From Nematostella vectensis (Eukaryota > Cnidaria > Anthozoa > Actiniaria > Edwardsiidae), in the NCBI RefSeq assembly GCF_932526225.1, contig NC_064043.1:7927501-7991500 (forward strand): a DNA stretch of 64,000 nt. The letters are read 5' to 3'. A program made the translations under genes and the position numbers. The notes under the pieces are model-generated. The model did not search any database. It worked only from the letters and a program-made list of their open reading frames with translations, and was not told where the DNA came from. Each line of letters opens with the position of its first letter. Positions within the stretch are counted from its first letter, which is position 1. Below are positions 26,801-59,673 of this stretch, piece after piece.

Positions 26801-27644
26801 TTATTTTTAACTGGGCCCCACACTGAATTGTGTTACTATGTCATCGTAAGCAACTTGACTAATATACGCTTCATTCTTGAAATTTTATGGAGTGAAAAAC
26901 AGTACTTTATGGATCTCCCACCGTGTGTTTCCATAGGATTTTTGTCGACTAAAAACGCTGACGCTAAAGGTTTGCAATTTTGTTGGAAGCTCATAATTTT
27001 TCATTTCATTCCTGGAATGAGCAAAACGGGAATTGTTTTAAAGTGTTTTGTGGGTCGTATAAAGATGCATAAAAACTTTGATTTTCGAAGGATACTGCGC
27101 AAAAAAAAACCTCATTAAAACTGAACGTGCTAATCTGTATTTATTTAGGCCTGTGATTAGTCCTTTGTCGCGGCACCATAACTTTTTTAAACATAAAAAA
27201 AAGAACAACAAGAACGCAAAGTGGAGCCCTTTATTGTTTTTTGAGAATACTGATCAATAAGTTAGATGATTGTTTGACCTTACAATAAACCCCGGTTTAT
27301 TTTATCCAGTCCTGCTATTGGCCGCTTTGTATTCGTGACTTGGTAACGCGTTTCTCTACGCTTTATGCGTTTTGAATACATTTAAAGTGGTCAGTGAAGG
27401 AACAAGAGAGCCCAAGAGAGCAAGCCTGCGTTTCGTAATTGTGTCAGATCGCCACTCAAAAAGGCCAAGAATCGGTATTTTTCGGAGAATCTTGTTCCGT
27501 TACAGTCTCGCGGAAGTGGGCGCGGATAGCCTTCAGTCAAAGAGACATAAAATCTTGGACGGGGTCAATCAGACAAAAAGAATAAATCTCTGCTGAACGG
27601 ATCCTGTAGGCATCTTCTAAAAAGACGCCCAAAATCATAAAAAC
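26801..27644. other. Region upstream of the SLC6 first exon
   Basis: Probably holds the proximal promoter and 5' UTR of the SLC6 gene. A 74-codon frame at 27372-27596 has no recognisable motif. No TATA box at a convincing distance was seen. Confidence 0.35.
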
Positions 27645-30600
27645 ATGGCTGAAAATATAGGTAAACAAATCTGCGTTTTAAAGCATTATGCAGGTTGAAG
27701 GAAACACGGGATTCTTCGCGGCATAGGCCATCCATTAATTTTAATATTCAGATTTTGATCATCTTTAACATTGAACATTTGAAAAAATTTGAAAAAGTAC
27801 ACGTAGTTTGAAGAGTAAGATCTCTTTAAAAGTGATTTTACAACCTTTTTTTCTAGCTGTAGAAATGACTGATAGGGATGAAAAACCAAGGGACTTGGCC
27901 AAGAAAGACGACCCCGACAAGGACCCGAAAGAAGTATCAATCGAGAGCGAAGAACGGGAGACTTGGGGACACAAGGCCGAGTTTATCTTGGCGACTATCG
28001 GACTTGCTGTTGGTCTCGGCAACGTCTGGCGTTTTCCGTATCTCTGTCAAAAGAACGGAGGGGGTAAGACGAGTTTGCAATCTTTATTAGGAGAACAGTT
28101 AGGTTTGCTTAAAGATTTGTCGAAGTGCTTGATCAACCGTAAAAGCACTAGCAAATAAACCCTTCTTGGGCATTGCCTTTTAATGCACATAGGCGGTTTT
28201 TTATTTAGATATTTATAGCCTCAGTGGGATATTAAAATAAAGATTTTTTTATAAACATATGATTATTTTAATTCCATTTATATTTTTTTATTTAAGTAAT
28301 ATTGGTTTTAACTTCTTAGGATACTGGACGTGAAAAACCCCATCATCTACAGCAATGCCTTTTTACATGTGCAAAGACAATACAAGATACATCCATAGAG
28401 ATTAAAAGAACATGTGCAAACACTTATTTTTTCCATAAAAAAGTCCTTATTAAATGTTTGTTGTTCGGCATTTGTCGGTGTTGTCAAAGACCAAATAAAT
28501 TGCTTTGTATTTTTTTGTCTTTGGCGCAGTGGGACTTAAAAGTTTAATCGTTGTTTTGATGTCAAGACATCAAGTTTTACGTTTTCTAGTCGTCAATGGA
28601 GTTATTTAACTTTAGTTTTGCTTCGTGATGTCCACAGTGCGTGGGGTACTAGCATTTCTCGCGTAAATAATTAATCGGTATTTATCGATATATTTCTAAG
28701 TCGACCACAAAATTCATGAGACGCGATAAAAAGATGCGGAGAAAAAGACCATAATTGGTCACTTAGAGCTGAGGACATAACTATCTACCTTCATTTCGAT
28801 CGTTAGTGGATGCAAATTGTATGAAAGGTTTTTTAGCATGTTACACTTCAACAACCATATTTGAATACAGGGACGTCATTTTCAATAAAACTGCATCAAA
28901 ACTGTGCATTTAGGTTATCATAACATTGTATAAAAACCTGACTGACATTTTAAAAAACATGAAGTTTCGGCAATGCTTTTTGAAAATAACCGTGCAAACT
29001 ACAATAGGTAGATTGATACATTTTCATGACTAAAGGTGGGCCGAGCTTTACAGGCGGTCCATGATGTCAGATCTAAATTATGTGCAATTTACGCATTCCA
29101 ATACTTAACAATTTACTCAACCATATAATTCGTGTTCCTTTCGGTGTATTCTAGCAGAATGTATGGTGCTGTACATATGTATTCAAATCAATTGATCATT
29201 TTTTTCTATTTTGTAAATGCACTCTTTAGGACATGTTTTTTTTATAATCACGATGTGGTCTCATGTTTCAAATAACGTTGAACCAGCGAGCCAGAACCAA
29301 GCTCACTAATGGTTTGCAGTGTGTTTCGCATTATGCAAGGGGTGGTAGATCAGGCGTATTAAACAATCCAGTTTTGAAAGCCGTCGTTTTTCTAGACTGC
29401 TCGGTCAATTTCTTATTAGGACATTACATACAATATTTGACAGTCTGCTTTAATAAGCAATCCATCGCTTTTTTATCGCCCCAGATCTGTGTCGATAATT
29501 TCAACATAAACAAACACGGTGAAATTATTGTTTACTTGCTCACTTACGGTAATTTTTTTATTCCCGCAGACTGTTTTTACCGCTTTCCTATAAATGTGAC
29601 CGTAGGCGCTTTCCTGATCCCTTACGTCATTTCTATGCTAGTGTCTAGCCCCTTCCCTACCCTCCCCCTCTCAGTCTTTCTTACCGCTGTCCTATTCATG
29701 TGACCGTAGGCGCTTTCCTGATCCCTTACGTCATTTCTATGCTAGTGTCTAGCCCCTTCCCTACCCTCCCCCTCTCAGTCTTTCTTACCGGTGACTTATT
29801 CATGTGACCGTAGGCGTTTTCCCGGTCCATTACGTCATTTCTATGCTAGGGTCTAGCCCCTTCCCTACCCTCCCCCTCTCAGTCTTTCTTACCGCTGTCC
29901 TATTCATGTGTCCGTAGGCGCTTTCCTGATCCCTTACGTCATTTCTATGCTAGGGTCTAGCCCCTTCCCTACCCTCCCCCTCTTAGTCTTTCTTACCGCT
30001 GTCCTATTCATGTGTCCGCAGGCGCTTTCCTGATCCCTTACGTCATTTCTATGCTAGGGTCTAACCCCTTCCCTACCCTCCCCCTCTTAGTCTTTCTTAC
30101 CGCTGTCCTATTCATGTGTCCGCAGGCGCTTTCCTGATCCCTTACGTCATTTCTATGCTAGGGTCTAGCCCCTTCCCTACCCTCCCCCTCTCAGTCTTTC
30201 TTACCGCTGTCCTATTCATGTGTCCGCAGGCGCTTTCCTGATCCCTTACGTCATTTCTATGCTAGGGTCTAACCCCCTTCCCTACCCTACCTCTCTCAGC
30301 CTTTCCCACCGGTGACTTATTCATGTGACCGTAGGGGTTTTCCTGATCCCTTACGTCATTTCAATGCTAGAGTCTAGCCCCTTCCCTACCCTCCCCCTTT
30401 TAGTCTTTCTTACCGCTGTCCTATTCATGTGTCCGCAGGCGCTTTCCTGATCCCTTACGTCATTTCTATGCTAGGGTCTAGCCCCTTCCCTACCCTCCCC
30501 CTCTCAGTCTTTCTTACCGCTGTCCTATTCATGTGTCCGCAGGCGCTTTCCTGATCCCTTACGTCATTTCTATGCTAGGGTCTAACCCCCTTCCCTACCC

Positions 30601-33600
30601 TACCTCTCTCAGCCTTTCCCACCGGTGACTTATTCATGTGACCGCAGGCGATTTCCTGATCCCTAACGTCATTTCTATGCTAGTGTCTAGCCCCGTCCCT
30701 ACCCTCCCCCTCTCAGTCTTTCTTACCGCTGTCCTATTTACTTGTCCACAGGCGCTTTCCTGGTTCCTTACATCATTTTCATGCTGATCGAGGGGCTGCC
30801 CCTGTTCTTCCTGGAGCTGAGTATCGGTCAGCGCATGCGCAAGAGCGCCATCAACTGCTGGCGGGACATCCACCCGTGCCTGTTCGGGATCGGCGTCGCG
30901 TGTCTCATGGTCTCGCTCATGCTGTGCTTGTATTACATCGTCATCATTGCGTGGTGTTGCTACTTCTTCTTCATTTCCTTCACATCTGATCTGCCTTGGA
31001 AGAAGGTGCGCATGCGCGAGTTAGAAGGGACGAGGTTGTAGGCGCGTACCAAGGATTTGCTTTTGCTAATTGTACTTGTAATTGTACGCTGTTTTTGAAT
31101 TTTGGTGTTTTTAACATTATAGTACCCAGTGAATTATTAGGAAGAAAATAGCACAAATGATCAATGGCAATGATACTTATGGTTGTTATTATGAACACAA
31201 TTTGATTCTGTGTTTAAAAACGCATCAAAACAACATTTTGCCGCTATATGAGGCTCGGCATGTTTTTAGCATGTTCTCAACAATTGGTAAAATCTCTGTA
31301 CGTTCTTATCAAAAAGGGTTCTTATAAAAAAAGGAGTGTACATAAAGATTTGTCCAGGTCGATCTGAAGATATTTAGAAGTGGTGGTGCTGGTTAACCGA
31401 GGAATGATGAATTGTGTCAGATTCGATTTGAGTGTGCCATAATAATTCTAGAAATTAACCTCATTCCCTCATCGTCTCGCAGCAACTGCTCTGTCAGAAC
31501 TGGGAGGCGTACGACAATATCAAAAGCCAGATGAACACCATCCAGAGCGCAGGGAACGCCACCGCAAACAACACACTCTACCAGGGCTTGAAAGCCAAGT
31601 TTGACTCGTTCCCAGACTGCTGCGTGCGTGACCCTTCTGCATACTATTTCTACCATCATGCACTTGAGGTTTCGACTAGTATCGAGGATACTGGGGTCGG
31701 GATTAACGTCAAGTTGGCCGGCTGTCTGGTCTTCGCATGGATCCTCACATATCTTTGTGTCGTCAAGGGGATCAAGTCTAGCGGAAAGGTGCGTTTATCG
31801 TTACTAAGAGCAGTTTGTATCTCTAAGACAGGGTGTACTTAACGTCGCCCTCATAAGTCGTCTGTATAGCTCTGTTAGTGAAGCATCCGATCGGAGAATG
31901 TAAGGCTCTGAGTAAAATCTTGTGGCCAACAGTGCCAGGTTAGGGCCGTAACAGGGCCCCCAATAATATTTTTTTCAAAAACCATATGGAAATAACCGAT
32001 AGAAACGTGGCTGTGCCCCCCCCCCCCCCCCCCCAATGCTTTCTTAATGTTTCTGCATTGTGCCCCATCCCCCCCGTCATAATTCGAGCCTGCTACGGCT
32101 ATGCAGGTGCCCGTCTTTGTAAAGCTTCGGCAAGAATCCAGAGTGCTGCGCGGTCGCAGTGATTGTCCTGAAGGAATTGTGTTCACTTCGTACACTATGA
32201 CATGATTGGTTTTCTGGCAGGTTGTCTACTTTACCGCCACCTTCCCCTACATCATCCTCATCATTCTGTTCTTCCGTGGTGTCACTCTCGAGGGCGCAGG
32301 AAACGGCATCAAGACACTTTTTACCCCCGATGTGAGTATGCGCACTTAAACATGAACTTCTGCCTATATTTGCCTACACCGCAAATACAGAAATATGTTT
32401 AGACTTGCACACTATTTGTCCAATATACAAATATAATATATAGTATATAGCGCTTTTAGTATCAACCATGTTCTAAGCGTTAAGAATGGCTAAACCGCTT
32501 GAACTGAGGATCAGAAGTTTCTAGCAGCGAGTCAAATTCATGCCCGAGAAACTCTCCCGTCTCAAACGAAAGTCGAACCCGATTAATTAAAGATGAGAGG
32601 CCACTAGTGAATCCTGTAGGAATTGATTACTGTATCAAGTACAATAATCACAAATTCATTTTTCATCAGTGGGGATTACTTCTCGATGCCAACATATGGA
32701 AAGATGCCGCCACCCAGATGTTCTTCACTCTCAGTCTTGGGTTTGGGGCGCTCATCGCGTTCGCGAGTTACATGCCAATGCATAACCAGGTGATGAAAGA
32801 TGGATACACAGTCGTGCTCGTGAACTGCGGCACCTCACTTTTCGCTGGCATCGTCGTCTTCTCTATACTTGGCTACAGGGAGGCCAAGACTGGTATTCCT
32901 GTCACAGAGGTATGGACAATCAGACGCGTATCAGGATTTGCTTATGGGGGGAGGGGGTTAAGGGTATCATGTAAAGGATAGCATTTGAAGATCCCGTGGG
33001 GGGGGGGGGGGGGGGGGAGGGGGGAGGGGTTTGCGCGCCTGGCCATGGCCAGCCCGCTCTATCCTCCTAATTATAGTTTTAACTATGGGAGTTTTCGTTT
33101 TATTTGGATGCGTAGGGATAACAAGATGCGCAATAGAAACGTTTAAAAAAAGCGGACAACTGTCGTACAGATATGTGTGTCCTAATGACCTCGGGCCCAT
33201 GACCCAGGTTATTGGTGACTGTTGATTATTATATGGTTTTGTTCGCTTGTGTCACCTGTGCTTTTGTTGTATCCAGGTTGGATCCGGACCAGGACTTGCC
33301 TTCATCACGTTTTCGGACGCCATGTTGCTTATGGATGTGTCTCCTCTCTGGGCGATCCTGTTCTTCATGATGTTGATTCTGCTCGGTATCGACAGTGAGT
33401 TTGGAACACTCGAGGCAGCCATTGGACCTATCATGGAGCTTAACCTTTTTCCAAAGGTACGTACTGCATCATAGGAGGAGGTCTGAAACCTGCAGACCTT
33501 CCGCTATTCAAGTCCATTAGTCCAACGTGCGTGACTTGTTTTTGTTGTTGTTTTAAATTCTTCAAAACTCTCATCCTTTTGAAAACAAGATTTTCTAGTA

Positions 33601-34893
33601 TTGCTAGATTCTTTAGAAATATTATTGAGCCGTTTTTATTGTAGATTTGGGTTGAGACTCGCTGTGATTCAAGCGGATTTAGCTACTAAAAATGATGATC
33701 TCATGGGAATTTGGTTTTATAACCTACGAAACCACGCGTCACGCAATTTGAATCGAAATCGAAGTGTTCAAAGTTAAACAGAAATAAAATGTGCTATAAA
33801 GCCATAACCCAGATTAAGTGACAGGGATATGGATTATGCTTATCCAATACTCGGCGCAAGGCAGAGCGCAATGTAGGAAACAAATACAACGACAGTGCTC
33901 AAAACGGCCATGTGGGCGGGCCATTTCGGGGGACCTAGTCTTATCTTCTGTCTTGTCTTGTTGTCCAGGTGCGCAAGGAGCTGGTCACTCTGGGTGTGGC
34001 CGTTATTCTACTACTCCTTGGCCTGTGCATGACCTCAGGGGCAGGGTACTACATCTTCCAGATGTTTGATGATTACTCCGTCACCATACCTCTACTGGTC
34101 ATCGCACTTTTCCAGTGCATTGGTGTTGCCTGGGTTTATGGTAATGACAGGTAAGGACCGAGAGGGGGAGGAGTGGTGGGTAGGACTGAGGAGGAGGGGG
34201 AGGGGACAGTTACAACGACCAAGGCAGTTATGAATCCGGGGTAATTGTACTGAGGAAGTGAGAGTTAGGACTCGGTTATAGTTACACGTAGCGTATTTAC
34301 TTACGCGCACAAGGTTTCAGTGAGCAGTGTTATCAAAGACATTAAGCCTTGATCAAACGGAGATAGGAGTTGATGAGAGTTTTATTCTTTCTAGCTCCCA
34401 CAGGGTTGCGATCAAACTGTCTTTGAGAGTTGGTGAGAGTGGTCACTTTTTCATGATAATTATTTTACTTCAGGATTCATCGTTGAATCGGGAATTACAG
34501 GTTAAATTCTACTTCTTGTGAAAACTGCTGATCGAAATATTATCATTAACTTTCATTCACGCGATCAAACGGCGACTACTCTCATTCAACATCGTGTCGA
34601 ATTTGAATGTGTTCTAAGTGAATGAGACATCTCTCATTTTTGAAAGTAGGGGGCAGCGCCCCCCACTTTTCTGAGAGGATGTTTCTTTAGATATACATGA
34701 ACGTTTTTTTAAACCAACGGGTTTCAAGCGGTACATATGCAACCGACAACAAATTTGTTGAACAGTTTAGAATCCTGTGAATAGAAACCTAGGTTATCCC
34801 CCGAGTTCTTATAAATAGCGCTTAAGAATTTGAAACCACCAACCACCCTACCCCCCTGAAACCAGTACCCACCCCTACCCCCAACTTTCGCCC

Positions 34894-34925
<32 letters not shown>

Positions 34926-36743
34926 TATGGCACCACTCCGCCGCTCCTACTCTCATTGACTCTCATTAACTCTCATCATCGTTTGATCGAGACTTTCGTT
35001 ACTAGTGTTACCCTGGTAACAAGAGGGAATGTTAGCATGTGTTAGTAGCACGCTTACGCTGGGAGTAAACTTAGTGAACGGTCACCTACATGTGACAGAT
35101 GTGCTCTAACCAACTGCTTCCCTCAGGTTCGCGGACGATATCCAATTTATGACAGGCAAGCGGCCTTGGGTTGGATGGATGATCTGCTGGAAGTACATCT
35201 CTCCTATCGCCTTACTTGTCGTACTGATCGCCCTGGTCGCACAGCAATCGCAAGTGTCGCCCAAGTACAACAAATTCGTCGGCTGTAAAGAGGTGCGTGT
35301 CATGGCCCATTCTAACGTGACGCGATTGCTGAGTGTGGAACAGAAGGTGTAAAAATCCGGCTATCTACATTTGTGACTAGGAAACACTCACTTCTCGGAA
35401 CAGCCCGTATCTTTAATCACATAAAGTCAGTTACGTTTGAAGCGCATTTGACCATGTCTTGCGAAGTTAATTTACGTTATACAAATGCCAAACATTCAAT
35501 TTCTTCCTATTTTCGAATAATGCACATGCTGACAGAAGAATTCCAATTTGATGTCATGTGTTTTAAGGGCAAGATGAATTTGTTCAGTTCCGGTTAACGA
35601 CACGAGGCTGTGTATAATTTCAAGCGCGTTTCTGCTTTTCCGATTCTACAGCATTTGGGCCCTTTGTATGGCCACTTATACAGCTTAATAAAAGTTAACC
35701 AATTAGCTGCGAGAATCAAATAAAGTTAACCAATTAGCTGCGAGAATCAAATAAAGTTAACCAATTAGCTGCGAGAATCAAATGAAGTTAACCAATTCGC
35801 TGCGAGAATCAAATAAAGTTAACCAATTAGCTGCGAGAATCAAATGAAGTTAACCAATTAGCTGCGAGAATCAAATAAAATTAACCAATTAGCTGCGAGA
35901 ATCAAATAAAGTTAACCAATTAGCTGCGAGAATCAAATGAAGTTAACCAATTCGCTGCGAGAATCAAATAAAGTTAACCAATTAGCTGCGAGAATCAAAT
36001 GAAGTTAACCAATTAGCTGCGAGAATCAAATAAAATTAACCAATTAGCTGCGAGAATCAAATAAAGTTAACCAATTAGCCTGCGGGAATCAAAGGTTTGA
36101 TTGACACGAGCTTTAGATCCAGGAGGATTCATTCATGCGCTGATGTGCACCCATTGCCCTGCTGGTTGGCTAGTTGGAAGTTTACAGCCGCAATGTCACC
36201 AGTTTACTTCCGGTCGATAACGTAACAATTCCAATTATTTTTAACGAAAAACGCGAAAATATTTCAAGATTGTAAAAGCAGTGTTTCTATTGGAGTTTCT
36301 TTGAGGATGCGACTGAAAATTCTAGAGCGGGTGGCTTGTTAAATAGCGCGGATTCTAATAGATTCTTTTATTTCTTGTCGTAGTAAATAAACGCCGCTTT
36401 ATTAATCGATGTTCCTCACAAAACTATGAAGGAGAGCATTACACTGTAAATCTCTGTTTCTATTGGTCTAATTTGCGTATGCTCACTTCTATTTCAACAG
36501 AAACCATTTGGTGTCAGTGCGGGTTCTGACAACTGGCTCGAGCCCACCGAATACCCCGGATGGGGCGTGTTCCTTATCGTCGTCATAGTCCTGGTGTCCA
36601 CTCTCCCCGTCCTTATTTGGCTCATCAAAGATTGGCCCAAGAATTGGCGCCAAGGCTTTCACAAGATGCTCTGCACCGGCTACAAAAACTACCTGCCCGA
36701 CCCCCCAAAGGACGAAAATGATAAAAACCACCAAAAGATTTAG
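27645..36743 (+). CDS. SLC6-family Na+-coupled amino-acid or osmolyte transporter, 10 coding exons, 634 aa
   Basis: Plasma-membrane symporter with 12 predicted helices. Exons: 27645-27660, 27857-28063, 30752-31005, 31483-31788, 32221-32331, 32670-32909, 33277-33456, 33969-34150, 35127-35292, 36501-36743; stop TAG at 36741. TM1 has the signature [11 protein letters not shown] (58-68); Gly instead of Asp before LGN argues against a monoamine transporter. The exon 4 loop has Cys163, Cys205 and Cys206 and glycosylation sites N184 and N188. TM6 ([18 protein letters not shown], 308-325) and TM7 (NCGTS, 350-354) carry chloride-site residues Gln314 and Ser354, with Thr318 where many members have Ser. 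Asn of the usual SYN after TM6 is Met333. The C terminus ends in a charged tail after [14 protein letters not shown]. Intron 2 carries eleven decoy copies of the exon 3 acceptor, intron 9 a 31-bp satellite. Substrate unknown. An N-terminal extension from 20696 is possible. Confidence 0.93.
29567..30751 (+). repeat. Tandem array of 11 decoy copies of the SLC6 exon 3 acceptor (104-bp period)
   Basis: Each unit has a pyrimidine-rich tract (TTCCCTACCCTCCCCCTCTC), TTCATGTGTCCGCAG or TAG, then ~37 bases matching the start of exon 3 (GCGCTTTCCTGATCCC). Decoy exon starts fall at 29606, 29710, 29814, 29918, 30022, 30126, 30230, 30335, 30439, 30543 and 30648; the real exon starts at 30752. Spacing is 104, twice 105. 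Copies encode [12 protein letters not shown] beside the real [12 protein letters not shown], then leave the frame. Confidence 0.95.
35690..36095. repeat. 31-bp minisatellite with 5-unit higher-order period
   Basis: Thirteen head-to-tail units of GTTAACCAATTAGCTGCGAG plus AATCAAATAAA in SLC6 intron 9. Variant units (ATGAAG, TTCGCT, ATAAAATT) occur in the same order twice, so blocks of five units (155 bp) were copied together. It does not touch either splice site. Confidence 0.92.
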
Positions 36744-37124
36744 GTTTCTTTAAATTCGATTAGCTTGTATAGCCCATTTCCATGAGTTTAGCGGAAAGTT
36801 TGACTGAGCAAAGTGTTGGTCCTCGAGTGACCCACCATATGAGTTTTCCCACCATATTTTGTTTGGTCAAACGTTTCGCTAACGGAAACGCTGTCAACAT
36901 CGTCTTTGGTGCTTTTGGTAATATGTTTACCTGTAAAATTCAAATTTGTCCCCACAATAGATAATATATAGTCTATAGGGTATCTTTAGAACCACCCATT
37001 GGCCTATGTACGTTTTCATATCTAGTGTTCATTTACATCATATCTAGAGTTCATTTACCTTTATTTCGTTCTATTGCGATTTTCGTCGTAATACTTGTTT
37101 TCAGTTCAATACACCCCTCTGAAA

Positions 37125-37289
37125 CAGACCTGGCGAGTAATAATTCCCTGGCAGGTTTTCTGTAAAAACCTCGCCAGGTTTGCAAAAGTTTCTCGGAATT
37201 TCCCAGAAAAAATCCTGGTACGGGAGAAAATTTCCCTTAGCAGGTACAGTAAGGCAAAATAAAAAAAAGGTTTGGTTTCACCAGGTCTG
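37125..37289. mobile_element. Possible short TIR element
   Basis: CAGACCTGG at 37125 and its complement CCAGGTCTG at 37281 bound a 165-bp segment that also contains internal CCTGGCAGG and CCTCGCCAGG phrases. No target duplication; weak. Confidence 0.35.
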
Positions 37290-38107
37290 TGTATTTTAGT
37301 ATTATTGTATTTATAATATTAATTTTAGTTCCATTGCTTTTATTTAGATTTATGCACTCTGTAGATATATCCATTGCGTAGTTATTTAATGCAGTCCCGA
37401 GTGCTAATATTTGTTGAATTGTATAGTATCTTTTAAATAAAGGAATAAAAATCAAGAAGGCATATTTAGACAGAGAAGGAATCTTCTCTATTCGGTTTAT
37501 CCAAAAAAAAAGTCTTAACTTCCCTCAGGGAGGGGGCCTATGTAATAAGGCAAATTTAATATGCTTTTTTTCTTGAACTTCCCATCGTGTTTTTTGATGG
37601 AACCAAATCCAAGAACGATTTTCGAGGAAGTTAACGGACAGCAATTTTGTAGGAGAGGTTAGTATTACTACTTTATTTTTCAAGTATTTACTGTAATTCA
37701 AATTGCAACATATTTATCAAATTGTAGCTGCACAAGATGTAATTTTCAATGTGAATAAAGACGCTTTAAGTTCATGACGCGTTATTATAAATGTCATTTT
37801 CACAGAGGGGATTAGACTTGTAGGGTAGTGCTTGAAAAATGTGCTTATGGTGATGTGGTGGAGTAACGCCAGATAATTGCTGTTCAGTTCGATGTTATTT
37901 TTGAACGCATAAGAGGAATAATAAGACAACGTTACCGCGTGTGTGAATATCGGCAAGATGGAACGGGCCACGGCCCCCTATTTTTCGATATTTAGGAAAC
38001 CCACGGAAAAATAATAAATCCGGTCCCCCCTTTCTGTTAACTCTTGATTCGGCCCCCTTTTTGGAGCTCTTGGATCCGCCCGTTTCTCCGTCCCTGCATT
38101 GCTTGGC

Positions 38108-38335
38108 AAACTACTGGTGCTGTTTGTACACAAGTCCCGTGCAAACATCCTAATTCATAAATGTCTGCTCTATAGGTACCTAAACACGTGCAAACAGGTC
38201 CTAATTCATAAATGCCTGCGCTATATGTACACAAGTCCACGCAAACATCCTAATTCATAAATGCCTGCGCTATTTGTACACAAGTCCCGTGGAAACATTA
38301 TAATTCATAAATGCTTGCACTATTTGTCCACCATG
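38108..38335. repeat. Minisatellite, about 57-bp unit, 4 copies
   Basis: Units share AATTCATAAATGCCTGCGCT, TTGTACACAAGTCCCGTG and CAAACATCC. The copies are imperfect. It lies beyond the SMC1 3' end. Confidence 0.75.
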
Positions 38336-38614
38336 CTGGTATAGGCTGTAAAGCATTTAAACAACTTTTCCTATGACGATATTAGCGGCGCCATCAATGC
38401 TGATGTTTGCTCGGGGCTTCTGAAGGTGCTACGTTGTAGTTTGCAACATTTTTTTGTCTTGTAATTAACTGAACGAGATAATGGCAGCAATGACAAAAGG
38501 ACTAGGCAGGGTTGCGTTGCTCTTCGATATCATAAATGCGACATAAAAAGAGGGTAAGGAGGGCTTGAAGATGCATAGACATAGGACTGGATGAGCCAAA
38601 ACAGTTTAACTCAT

Positions 38615-38620
38615 TTTATT
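38615..38620 (-). terminator. Candidate SMC1 polyadenylation signal
   Basis: TTTATT on the plus strand reads AATAAA on the SMC1 strand, 142 bases after the SMC1 stop codon. Confidence 0.5.
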
Positions 38621-38761
38621 CATACAAGCCAATCACCGCGAATGCGCAGCTAAAATACAGCGAAAAAAGACCAAACAACTTCATGGACACGCACAAAAAA
38701 TACGATGTAGTTTGAGACTTCTCGGAGTGTAATCGGAGGTTGCCTCGGACGTACTCGGAGC

Positions 38762-58810
<20,049 letters not shown>

Positions 58811-59673
58811 ATCTACGGCTAAAACGGTTAAAATACACAGAAATAAGCGTTATATCGGCAGCGCCATAGATTCTACAAGCACTAAAGCGAAACCCACATT
58901 TCATTTCAAGGAATGTCATTTGTTTCTACTGAAGTCAAATATAGCATTCTCTAGAAAATACATAGCTGTCAACTCTCCCGCATTAGGTGGGAGTCTCAAG
59001 ATTTTTAACCTTTTCTCAAGCCTATTTTTCTTGAAAATATCCATACATTTACTGTATTCTCCCGCATTAGCTATCTTAGTACTTCTGATACATTCACTGT
59101 ATTTTCTCAAGATTTTTCCTGAAGCGAGGTTGATAGCTATGACAATACTTTCTAATTAACAAAGAATGTTTACAGCTTGACTTTCAAAACGTTAATAAAA
59201 AGCTTTTTTTCTCAGCAGGCAGAAATGGTGAACTTCTTTTCATAAGTTCTCAAACTCAGATATGAGAATAATCATGCGACTTCTGACATGCAGTTGAAAG
59301 TTAACCCCAGGACTACGTCGCTTTATCCCCTTTGTTTTAATATTAGAAGAGCCTTACGTTATTTTGAGAAGTTTTACGTACCTTTAGCCCTACTTTGAAG
59401 GAGATATTAGAGCAAAAACAAGCTGTTAATTCAAGCTATAATGCCCTCAACAACACAACTCCACTTCGAATGTTTTGGCGGGAAAATACCGAAAAGGCCT
59501 GGGCCTAGTTGCGCGCGCATCTATCGGTGAACAAAACCACAGACCAAATACAAGACTCGGCAGTTCAAAATATTTTAAATGTGGAATGCTTGTGTTTTGA
59601 TAATCTTTACTTTATTTATGTGACTGAAAATGAAAATATAGCTTCAAAAGAAGAGAGGGCCGAAGTATTTGAT
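58811..59673. promoter_or_regulatory. Shared head-to-head promoter region of SMC1 and TIMM10B
   Basis: The two start codons face away from each other across 863 bases, so both promoters must lie here. No TATA box is convincing for either gene, as expected for housekeeping genes. A MITE-like element occupies 58971-59141. The 5' UTR limits cannot be set from sequence. Confidence 0.55.
58971..59141. mobile_element. MITE-like element in the divergent promoter
   Basis: CATAGCTGTCAACTCTCCCG at the left and, on the other strand, CATAGCTATCAACCTCGCTTC at the right form inverted ends; CTCCCGCATTAG and TCTCAAGATTTTT recur inside. Confidence 0.5.

Larger units (their letters stand above)
36744..38614. 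other. Convergent spacer between SLC6 and SMC1
   Basis: No gene seen. Near 37434-37450 there are AATAAA motifs on the plus strand that could end a long SLC6 3' UTR. A possible short TIR element (CAGACCTGG ... CCAGGTCTG, 37125-37289) and a minisatellite at 38108 are present. Confidence 0.45.

Noticed and set aside
29263..29703. 146-codon frame in SLC6 intron 2
   Set aside because: Its end is made of the first decoy unit and the rest has no homology; not a separate exon.
35690..36095. CRISPR-like regular direct repeats
   Set aside because: Units are contiguous without unique spacers, in an intron of an animal gene.
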